From: Anaerolineaceae bacterium
GTDB lineage: Bacteria > Chloroflexota > Anaerolineae > Anaerolineales > Anaerolineaceae
Assembly: GCA_003448875.1 (NCBI GenBank)
Contig: DLXG01000180.1
Coordinates: 1 to 6,040 of the forward strand
Direction: 5' to 3'
Length of the DNA stretch: 6,040 nucleotides
The notes below the pieces were generated by a model. It made no database searches and was not told where the DNA came from. It saw only the letters and a program-made list of their open reading frames with translations. Positions 1 to 5,518 of the stretch are shown here, one piece after another. Position numbers and translations under genes: made by a program. Position 1 is the first letter of the stretch. Every line of letters begins with the position of its first letter.

Positions 1-1035
1 GAACTGCTCGGCCCATGGGAAGTGCGTAGTGGAGAAGATGTGGGGCTGCTGGGAGTGGCCCTGCCGCAGGCATTTCTTGTTCGCACCAGCCAGATCACCC
101 GCTTGCAAGTCTTTTTATTGATCACCATTTCCATCCTGCTGGTCATTCTGGTCGGGATTTATTTAGCCAACCTGATCACCCGGCCTCTGCTGCGGCTGGT
201 GCGGGCTACCTCGCAGGTAGCACAGGGCAACCTGGGTGTCAAAGTCAGCGTTGACGGCAACGATGAGTTATCCGTTCTGGCTCATGCTTTCAATGCCATG
301 ATTGCCGGCTTGCAGGAAGGCTTTATCTACCGTGACCTGCTGGGGCGCACCGTTTCACCGGAAGTGCGCGAGCAGCTGCGCCAGACATTCGGCTCCGGCA
401 ATGTGCGGCTGGAAGGTCAACAGGCCGTCGCCACCGTATTAATCAGCGACATTCGCGGTTTTACCACCCTCAGTGAACAGGCCGATCCGGCCCGGGTGAT
501 GAACTGGCTGAACGAGTACTTCGACCGGATCGTGCCGATCATTGTCAAGCACGGCGGTGTGGTTAACAAGTTTGACGGGGACGCCATGCTGGCATTTTTT
601 GGCATTCTGCCGCGTATGCTCAGCCCCAAAAAGAGTGCCCTGGCGGCCTGTCAGGCAGCGGTGGAGATGATGGCCGCCATTGACGAACTCAACCGCACCC
701 GCGAGCAGCGCGGTGACCCGCCCTTGATTACCGGTATCGGCATCAACACCGGCGTGGTCATCGCCGGGGGTTTGGGCGCCAAAGATCGTCTGCATTACAC
801 CATCATCGGTGATACGGTCAATACCGCTCAACGGCTGGAATCACTCACCCGCCAGTTGATTAAGGGCACTGGTGCGGTAATTGGACATGCCACTTTTACC
901 GCACTGGAAGAAAATCAGCAGCAATTCACCCTCGAACCGCTCGGGCTGCATTCGGTGAAAGGAAAACTGGAACGGGTGATGGTCTACCGTCTTTCCGCCC
1001 CGCGTGAAATTCCGCAAGTGGAAGTTACCCTCTAA
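1..1035 (+). CDS. Membrane-bound class III adenylate cyclase with HAMP domain (5' end missing)
   Basis: This probably makes cyclic AMP from ATP in response to an extracellular signal. The reading frame is open to base 1, so the N-terminus lies outside the window; the GTG at 22 is not a credible start because coding continues upstream of it. Of 344 visible residues, about 1-30 look like the tail of an extracellular Cache/CHASE-type sensor, 37-59 form a membrane helix, about 55-108 a HAMP linker, and about 130-335 the cyclase domain. Catalytic residues are present: metal-binding Asp150 (in ISDIRGFT) and Asp194 (in NKFDGDA), adenine-selecting Lys190 and Thr267 (in HYTIIGD), and transition-state Asn274 and Arg278. 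The Lys/Thr pair is typical of class IIIb cyclases, some of which respond to bicarbonate; that response is only an inference here. A small exported-protein gene follows 12 bases downstream and may be cotranscribed. Cyclase identity is secure; the signal sensed is unknown. Confidence 0.93.
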   Translation, partial: ELLGPWEVRSGEDVGLLGVALPQAFLVRTSQITRLQVFLLITISILLVILVGIYLANLITRPLLRLVRATSQVAQGNLGVKVSVDGNDELSVLAHAFNAMIAGLQEGFIYRDLLGRTVSPEVREQLRQTFGSGNVRLEGQQAVATVLISDIRGFTTLSEQADPARVMNWLNEYFDRIVPIIVKHGGVVNKFDGDAMLAFFGILPRMLSPKKSALAACQAAVEMMAAIDELNRTREQRGDPPLITGIGINTGVVIAGGLGAKDRLHYTIIGDTVNTAQRLESLTRQLIKGTGAVIGHATFTALEENQQQFTLEPLGLHSVKGKLERVMVYRLSAPREIPQVEVTL

Positions 1036-1047
1036 GGATAATCAGAG

Positions 1048-1281
1048 ATGCCTGCTCAGACCTCATTCTCCCGCCTGACCCTGCAATTGATCCTCACGCT
1101 GGTGCTTGCGGCCGTTCTAACAACCACAACGCTGGTTTTAATCTTTGCACCCGCATACCCCGCCTCGGCATCCAACCTGCCTGCCATCCATGCAGCACGC
1201 CAGGCCGATTACCGCCCCGATCAATTCCCTCCCGTCTTTGCCCCTCTCGACCCACGCGCAATTGATTTAACCCTTCCCTGA
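1048..1281 (+). CDS. Small putative exported protein, function unknown
   Basis: A 77-residue protein that I do not recognise. It starts at an ATG with an AAGGA-like ribosome binding site (1034-1038) and lies 12 bases after the cyclase stop, so the two are probably cotranscribed. Residues 10-34 are strongly hydrophobic after a single Arg9, followed by a small-residue stretch (PASAS, 38-42) that could be a signal-peptidase site after Ala41. The remaining 35 or so residues are Pro- and Asp-rich with no Cys, and contain no known motif. It could be a secreted peptide, a membrane-anchored peptide, or the remnant of a longer exported protein that has lost its C-terminal part. Codon choice resembles the neighbouring genes, which favours a real gene. 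No function can be assigned. Confidence 0.6.
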   Translation: MPAQTSFSRLTLQLILTLVLAAVLTTTTLVLIFAPAYPASASNLPAIHAARQADYRPDQFPPVFAPLDPRAIDLTLP

Positions 1282-1313
1282 GGGGGGATCCGCTCTGTTG
1301 TTAATCTCCATCC

Positions 1314-1319
1314 TATAAT
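1314..1319 (+). promoter_or_regulatory. Putative -10 box of the PlsY-DegV gene promoter
   Basis: A perfect TATAAT hexamer sits in an AT-rich island in otherwise GC-rich DNA, between the small exported-protein gene and the PlsY-DegV gene. No good -35 hexamer lies at the usual 16-18 base spacing; the nearest candidate, TTGTTA at 1298-1303, is only 10 bases away. A start of transcription near 1326 would leave a leader of about 80 bases before the ATG at 1406. The call rests on the -10 match and position alone. Confidence 0.4.
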
Positions 1320-1332
1320 TGTTTGTTACAAT
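1318..1332. repeat. Short inverted repeat overlapping the -10 region
   Basis: ATTGT and ACAAT form perfect 5-base arms around a 5-base centre. The repeat begins inside the TATAAT box and covers the probable transcription start, a position where a repressor operator could lie. The AT-rich arms are too weak for a terminator and no T-run follows. Five-base arms can occur by chance, so an operator role is speculative. Confidence 0.25.
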
Positions 1333-1391
1333 CAAATAAAGGTTTTTGAGCAGCCGCATTGTGGCCGGTTTCTCCTCAGGCAAGGCACAGG

Positions 1392-1400
1392 AAGGAGGTG
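1392..1400 (+). promoter_or_regulatory. Strong ribosome binding site that sets the PlsY-DegV start
   Basis: AAGGAGGTG is a near-perfect Shine-Dalgarno sequence placed 5 bases before the ATG at 1406 (8 before the next ATG at 1409). It favours 1406 over the in-frame TTG at 1346, which would add 20 residues with no counterpart in PlsY proteins. Confidence 0.85.
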
Positions 1401-1405
1401 GAACA

Positions 1406-2890
1406 ATGATGCAGTGTGTGCTCGCCTTGATCTTCAGTTATCTGCTGGGTTCGGTATCCTCGGCGGTACTGATTACCCGTTTATGGAAGAAAACCGATAT
1501 TCGCTTGCTGGGGGATGGTAACGCCGGAACGGCCAATGTAGCCCGTTCGGTGGGACTGGTACCGGCAGCCCTCGTTGCCCTGCTGGATATTGCCAAAGGC
1601 GGCATCCCCGTGCTGGCCGCCCGGGCACTTTTATTGAGTGAGGGTTGTGCTGTGTTTTGCGTGGTAGCCGCCGTGGTAGGCCATAACTACCCCGTCTATT
1701 TCCGCTTCAAAGGCGGACGCGGCCTGGCCACCTCACTGGGGGGCTTGCTGGCCCTGACGCCGGGCTCTACCCTCATCGCCCTGCCAGTCTATGGACTGGT
1801 GTATTTTGCCACACTCGGCAGCGGCATTCTGGCAACCCTGATTGCTTTCCCGCTGCTCATCTATTTGAATTATCTGCAGGGTCAGCATACGTGGGTGATC
1901 TGGTCACCATTAATTCTGGCTTTCACCACCGCTCTGTGTGCCATTCCGCACCTGCTGCCCCGCTGGCTCAAACTGAATGATAAGCGTCAAATACTGGTCG
2001 AATTATTCCCGGCTTACTCACCCCGTCCGGCTCGTTCGAGCGCCCCAGCGATTTTCACCGACAGCATCGCCTCGCTGCCGTCTGGACTGGCGGAGCGTGA
2101 AGGCATCCACATTGTACCGATGAGCCTGATTCTGGATGGAAAGGCCCTGCCCGATGACGAAACCATTGACCGGCGCGCCTATTACCAGAGTTTACGAACC
2201 AGCAATACCCAGCCTACCACCGCAGCACCCTCGCCAGGGGATTATCTCAGCCACATACAGGCATTGGACGGCAGGGTATCGTCTGCACTGGTGCTGACCC
2301 CGCCCGCCGATCTGACCCAATGCTACAACTCCGCCCGTCTGGCTGCCGAACAATTGAGTGACCAGTTGAAGGTTGAGGTAATTGACTGCGGCGTTGCCGG
2401 CCCGGCACAGGGTTTGATGGCAATGCTGGCAGCCCGGCTTGCCCGGCAGGGAGCATCGCCGGATGAAATTAAACACGCGCTTACCGATGCCCGTCAGCAC
2501 ATCGGAATGATCGGCGTCTTGGATACACTTTCCTTTATTGAACATAGCGGGCGGGTAAGTGCCATTCGCCCGCTGCTCAACGCGGCCCTGCGGGTTTATC
2601 CCATCCTTACCCTGCGGGAGGGACAGATTCATCTGGAAGGCATGGAACGCACCCGCCGCAAGGCAATTGAGCGCATGTTGACATGGCTGGAAAAAAATCT
2701 CAAATCAGAGGGCAGTGTGCTGATCTGCTTCCATGCGGATGATGCCGGTTGTGCTGAGCAACTGACCCAGGCCCTGCAAGAGAAACTGCATCCAGCAGAA
2801 CTTTACATTACAGAGATGACGCCGGTCATCGGCGCTCATGCCGGGCCGGGTCTGGTGGGGGTGGCGTGGTGGCAGTCCTCTCACCAATGA
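1406..2890 (+). CDS. Fusion of PlsY-like glycerol-3-phosphate acyltransferase and DegV/FakB fatty-acid-binding domain
   Basis: A 494-residue two-domain protein. Residues 1 to about 205 match PlsY, the membrane enzyme that transfers an acyl group from acyl-phosphate to glycerol-3-phosphate: YLLGS (12-16), motif 1 GDGNAGTANVAR (36-47), motif 2 GHNYP...FKGGRG (92-106), with several membrane helices between. Residues from about 213 to the end form a complete DegV domain: FTDS near 217, PTTAAPSPGDY (270-280), DTLSFIEHSGR (373-383), and a C-terminal IGAHAGPG with His478. DegV proteins of the FakB type bind fatty acids for phosphorylation by FakA. The expected role is handing acyl-phosphate to the fused acyltransferase at the membrane. 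Oddities: the PlsY motif 1 Ser is Asp37, GGKG is GGRG, and motif 3 is degenerate; the usual SGT(Y) motif of DegV is also changed (LTQCY, 303-307). The start is ATG 1406, supported by a strong ribosome binding site. Both domain assignments are firm; full activity of either is not. Confidence 0.88.
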   Translation: MMQCVLALIFSYLLGSVSSAVLITRLWKKTDIRLLGDGNAGTANVARSVGLVPAALVALLDIAKGGIPVLAARALLLSEGCAVFCVVAAVVGHNYPVYFRFKGGRGLATSLGGLLALTPGSTLIALPVYGLVYFATLGSGILATLIAFPLLIYLNYLQGQHTWVIWSPLILAFTTALCAIPHLLPRWLKLNDKRQILVELFPAYSPRPARSSAPAIFTDSIASLPSGLAEREGIHIVPMSLILDGKALPDDETIDRRAYYQSLRTSNTQPTTAAPSPGDYLSHIQALDGRVSSALVLTPPADLTQCYNSARLAAEQLSDQLKVEVIDCGVAGPAQGLMAMLAARLARQGASPDEIKHALTDARQHIGMIGVLDTLSFIEHSGRVSAIRPLLNAALRVYPILTLREGQIHLEGMERTRRKAIERMLTWLEKNLKSEGSVLICFHADDAGCAEQLTQALQEKLHPAELYITEMTPVIGAHAGPGLVGVAWWQSSHQ

Positions 2891-2917
2891 TTTGCCTTCC
2901 CCCCTCACCGCTTTTCT

Positions 2918-3952
2918 TTACGCAAATCCCTTCATTCGCAAAAAGACTTTGACTACCTCTGGATCAAAGTGAGTTCCCGCCCCGTGGCGAATATGCTCCA
3001 GTGTTCGTTCTTCGCTCCACGGCTCAGAGCGGTATGGGCGGCTGGAACGCAAGGCGTCGTACACATCAATCACCGCAAATAACCGTGCCTCCAGCGGGAT
3101 TTGCTCCCCTTTTAACCCGCGCGGGTAACCGCTTCCATCCCACTTCTCATGGTGACAGTAAGGGATGGGAATGGCCGGGCGCAGGTAATCAATCTGGCGC
3201 AGCAACTGCTCGGCGTAAACCGGATGACGGCGCATGATCTCCCATTCGGCCTCGTTGAGCGGGCCGGGTTTGAGCAGGATGGTATCGCTGATGGCCATCT
3301 TGCCAATATCATGCAGCAAAGCACCATGCCTCAGGTTCAACACCTCTTCCACGCGATAACCGACCTCCAGAGCCAGCTGAACCGTGGCTTCGGCCACCCG
3401 CTGGGTATGCCCGTGGGTTTCATAATCGCGCAATTCCAATGCCCGCGCCCAGCCTTCGAGCGTATCCGTAAAGGATTGTTCCAGCATCAAATTGACGGCG
3501 ACCAGTTCATTTTGCACCTGCCGCCACTGGGAAACATCCCGCAGCAAAACCTGAGCATTGTTGGGACTGCCGTTGGAGTAAGGGGCGAGGGTTAAAAAGA
3601 CAGCCAATGGCTCCCCTGCAGCCGATTTCATCTCGATTTCCAGCGGCCCGACCCGGCTGTGGCTGTATTTCATCAATTCCAGCAGAGAAAGATAATCGGT
3701 CTGACAGTTTAGCTCGATAAAATCCATCAGCAGCCTGCCGCTTAACTGACTGGCCGGACAACCCAGCAGATTTTCCAGCGCCGGGTTGGTGTGCTGGATG
3801 CGCCCCTGTTCATCCAGCACACAGTAGCCGTCCAGCAAAATCTCCAGCAAGTCGGGCGCAGCCAGACGCTCAGCCGCCCGTCGGCCAGTTTTTTGCCGCC
3901 AGTACGCCAGGGCTACTCGCCGGTCGGGGATGGATCGCAACGGAGAAATCAT
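2918..3952 (-). CDS. PAS and HD-GYP domain protein, probable cyclic-di-GMP phosphodiesterase
   Basis: A 344-residue soluble protein that probably hydrolyses cyclic-di-GMP. After a basic N-terminus, a PAS sensor domain spans about 33-145, then a helical connector and an HD-GYP domain from about 163 to 340. The metal and signature residues are intact: His182 (HTQRV), His214-Asp215 (LLHDIGK), His243 (RRHP), His267-His268, the GYP at 275-277 within DGSGYP, and the later DVYDALRSSRPYR. There is no receiver domain and no membrane segment, so input should come through PAS or a partner protein. Its ATG overlaps the upstream cheW stop as ATGA and has no clear ribosome binding site, so translation is probably coupled to cheW. 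It is the last gene of the minus-strand operon. Domain calls are secure; activity is inferred from conserved residues, and the ligand of the PAS domain is unknown. Confidence 0.92.
   Translation of the reverse strand: MISPLRSIPDRRVALAYWRQKTGRRAAERLAAPDLLEILLDGYCVLDEQGRIQHTNPALENLLGCPASQLSGRLLMDFIELNCQTDYLSLLELMKYSHSRVGPLEIEMKSAAGEPLAVFLTLAPYSNGSPNNAQVLLRDVSQWRQVQNELVAVNLMLEQSFTDTLEGWARALELRDYETHGHTQRVAEATVQLALEVGYRVEEVLNLRHGALLHDIGKMAISDTILLKPGPLNEAEWEIMRRHPVYAEQLLRQIDYLRPAIPIPYCHHEKWDGSGYPRGLKGEQIPLEARLFAVIDVYDALRSSRPYRSEPWSEERTLEHIRHGAGTHFDPEVVKVFLRMKGFA
3949..3952 (-). other. ATGA stop/start overlap between cheW and the HD-GYP gene
   Basis: On the minus strand ATGA contains both the TGA that ends cheW and the ATG that starts the HD-GYP gene. 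No good Shine-Dalgarno sequence precedes the ATG, so the second gene is probably translated by ribosomes finishing cheW, keeping the two proteins in step. Confidence 0.85.
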
Positions 3953-4398
3953 GCCATTACCGCTAAAGATTCCCGCTCTTCGGTCGAGAGCACTTTGCCC
4001 AAATCCAAAAGGATGACCAGTTCGCTCTCCAGTTTGGCAATGTTCTTAATGAACGCCGAATTAATTGTCACTGACATTTGAGGAGGGGGTTCGATTTTAT
4101 CGTCGGGAACACGAATAACCTGCGTGACCGCATCCACGATGATGCCCACCTTGCTGGAGTCCATGTTGGCAATCACGATGCGCGTATCGCGGGTCGGCTC
4201 TTTGCGGGGCAGGCCAAAGCGGGTGCGCAAATCCACCACCGGCACAATCGTGCCGCGCAGATTGGTAATGCCCTCGATGAATTCCGGCGCATGCGGCAGG
4301 CGGGTGATTTCCTGCATTTTAATGATGCCCTCCACCGAGGCAATATCCACGCCGTATTTCTCGTTTTCCAGTTCAAAAACTACCAGTTGATGTTCCAT
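3949..4398 (-). CDS. cheW: Chemotaxis scaffold protein CheW
   Basis: A 149-residue protein made of a single CheW domain (about 3-143), the usual length for the family. CheW links chemoreceptors to the histidine kinase CheA in cytoplasmic signalling arrays. Recognisable features are the opening strand VVFELENEKYGVDI, the NLRG turn (46-49) followed by IVPVVDLRTRFGL, and the closing VILLDLGKVLS (128-138). The ATG is the first start after an in-frame TAA; an AGGAG sequence (4410-4414) lies 11 bases upstream, a rather long spacing. It sits between tandem cheX genes and an HD-GYP gene, so the array it serves may feed into cyclic-di-GMP turnover. No CheA or receptor is in this window, so its partners must lie elsewhere. 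Identification is confident. Confidence 0.94.
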   Translation of the reverse strand: MEHQLVVFELENEKYGVDIASVEGIIKMQEITRLPHAPEFIEGITNLRGTIVPVVDLRTRFGLPRKEPTRDTRIVIANMDSSKVGIIVDAVTQVIRVPDDKIEPPPQMSVTINSAFIKNIAKLESELVILLDLGKVLSTEERESLAVMA

Positions 4399-4433
4399 CG
4401 CTTATTTTGCTCCTTTCATTTTTTTTTATAAAT

Positions 4434-4952
4434 CTATCCGTTGACGGCTTTGACATTTGGGACGGGAATTTGAGGTGTTTTCAAACCTCGTTTGCCTTCA
4501 CGCAGCGCCAGGTGGATTTCAACCGAGCCTGCGTCAGTTACCAGCGGCACCACCAGCCGCGGATAATCCAGCGTTGAAATGGAAGCCCCCTTACCCAGTA
4601 TCAGGGAGGGAGTAGAGATATTCGACTCATAACCGTTTTCGGAGAGTTTCATGCTGGCCCGGCCGGTGATGACATTGCCAATTTCAGCAATGCCCGATTG
4701 TGCCAGCCCATCCAGTTCCGAAAGAGACTCTCCCAGCATGATGGAAGCAAAGCGTACCGCAGCCGGGCGGTTCATACTGTAAAAAACAGTGCCTTCAACC
4801 GCTCCAACCAGCGAAAGGATGACCGTCACATCATCGGTCACATACATGCCCTGTTCCAGCCGCAATTCTCCGCGGTTTATCTCCACACCGGTTTCGGCGC
4901 GCAGCACCTCGTAAGCCGCTTCCACAAATGGGTTGAGAAACTTGACGTTCAT
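4434..4952 (-). CDS. cheX: CheX-family CheY-P phosphatase, copy 1
   Basis: A 172-residue protein of the CheX family, which removes phosphate from CheY-P to end a chemotaxis signal. The N-terminal MNVKFLNPFVEAA is typical, and the catalytic E-x-x-N motif is present as Glu90 and Asn93 within AEIGNVITGRA. A second central feature is the GxxxGxV turn near 50-56. It is a close paralogue of the gene just upstream: about 60% identical over the first 150 residues by hand alignment, without gaps, diverging only in the last 20 residues. An AAAGGA ribosome binding site (4959-4964) is 6 bases before the ATG, and 16 bases separate it from the upstream paralogue. Next comes cheW, 35 bases downstream. Family and motif are clear; the specific response regulator it acts on is not known. 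Confidence 0.9.
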   Translation of the reverse strand: MNVKFLNPFVEAAYEVLRAETGVEINRGELRLEQGMYVTDDVTVILSLVGAVEGTVFYSMNRPAAVRFASIMLGESLSELDGLAQSGIAEIGNVITGRASMKLSENGYESNISTPSLILGKGASISTLDYPRLVVPLVTDAGSVEIHLALREGKRGLKTPQIPVPNVKAVNG

Positions 4953-4968
4953 GGCAAATCCTTTCTGC

Positions 4969-5484
4969 TCAACTGCCTTTGGCGGCAGGGGTCAGAGCCA
5001 CAAATTCTTCGGGCTTGCCGTTGCGGTTTTCGCGCAAGGCCAGGTGCACCGTCAACTCCCCCAGATTGGTTTGAAGAGGTACGACAATGCGCGGGAAGTC
5101 GAGGGTGGAAATCTGCACCCCTTTGCCGCTGATCAGGGTGGGCGGTGAAATATTGGAGGCGTAGCCGGCTTGCGAGAATTTAATCGTAGCCCGCCCGGAA
5201 ATGACATTCCCCAGTTCCGCCACGCCGCTCTGCGCTAACGAATCAAATTCAGTAAATTCCTGACCTAAAATCTGCGTTACAAAGCGTATGCCGGTTTGGG
5301 TGTTCATCCCGTACATGACCACCCCATGTACCTGCCCGACCAGATGAATGAGGACGGTAACATCGTCGGTGGTCAGCGCGGATTGATGCAGGGAGAGACT
5401 GCCGCGCTGAACATTGACGCCAATCTCCGCCTTTAACACTTCAACGGCTGCCTCAACAAAGGGATTTAAGAATTTAACATCCAT
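4969..5484 (-). CDS. cheX: CheX-family CheY-P phosphatase, copy 2
   Basis: A 171-residue CheX-family protein, the upstream member of a tandem pair. It keeps the phosphatase motif as Glu90 and Asn93 in AELGNVISGRA, at exactly the same positions as its neighbour, so neither copy is an obvious dead paralogue. Three closely spaced ATG codons lie after the ribosome binding site (5482-5484, 5486-5488, 5490-5492 on the plus coordinates); the chosen start gives MDVKFLNPFV, which aligns with the start of the other copy and with the family. The C-terminal tail (about 153-171) differs from copy 1. It follows the HDOD gene by 34 bases and is likely in the same operon. CheX of Thermotoga is known to dimerise, so the pair might form a mixed dimer; that is inference. 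Confidence 0.9.
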   Translation of the reverse strand: MDVKFLNPFVEAAVEVLKAEIGVNVQRGSLSLHQSALTTDDVTVLIHLVGQVHGVVMYGMNTQTGIRFVTQILGQEFTEFDSLAQSGVAELGNVISGRATIKFSQAGYASNISPPTLISGKGVQISTLDFPRIVVPLQTNLGELTVHLALRENRNGKPEEFVALTPAAKGS

Positions 5485-5493
5485 ACATTCATG

Positions 5494-5499
5494 CCTCCT
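5494..5499 (-). promoter_or_regulatory. Ribosome binding site of the upstream cheX
   Basis: AGGAGG on the minus strand, 9 bases before the chosen ATG at 5484. Two other ATGs lie nearer to it (1 and 5 bases), too close for efficient initiation, which supports the chosen start. Confidence 0.8.
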
Positions 5500-5518
5500 G
5501 AGTCACCGCACGGCAGCC

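Noticed and set aside
439..831. Minus-strand frame of 130 codons inside the cyclase gene
   Set aside because: It lies antisense to a clearly conserved cyclase domain and encodes no recognisable protein.
1273..1287. Hairpin at the end of the small exported-protein gene as a terminator
   Set aside because: The stem is 6 pairs including two G-T wobbles with a 3-base loop, and no T-run follows it.
1346..1405. TTG start adding 20 residues to the PlsY-DegV protein
   Set aside because: AAAGG lies only 3 bases before the TTG, the extra residues do not look like PlsY, and a strong ribosome binding site sits just before ATG 1406.
2192..2632. Minus-strand frame of 146 codons inside the DegV domain
   Set aside because: It is antisense to conserved DegV coding sequence and has no recognisable motif; a by-product of codon bias.
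3149..3595. Plus-strand frame of 148 codons inside the HD-GYP gene
   Set aside because: It is antisense to intact HD-GYP motifs, with no supporting ribosome binding site or domain.
4419..4427. Run of nine A on the minus strand between cheX and cheW as a slippage or terminator element
   Set aside because: It is noncoding, has no preceding hairpin, and on the minus strand is an A-run rather than a T-run; the nearby TATAAA has no matching -35.
4698..5132. Plus-strand frame of 144 codons spanning both cheX genes
   Set aside because: It runs antisense across two well-supported genes and their spacer; no domain is recognisable.
4434..5484. Direct repeat from a very recent DNA duplication of cheX
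   Set aside because: The proteins are only about 60% identical, so this is an old paralogous pair rather than a repeat element.
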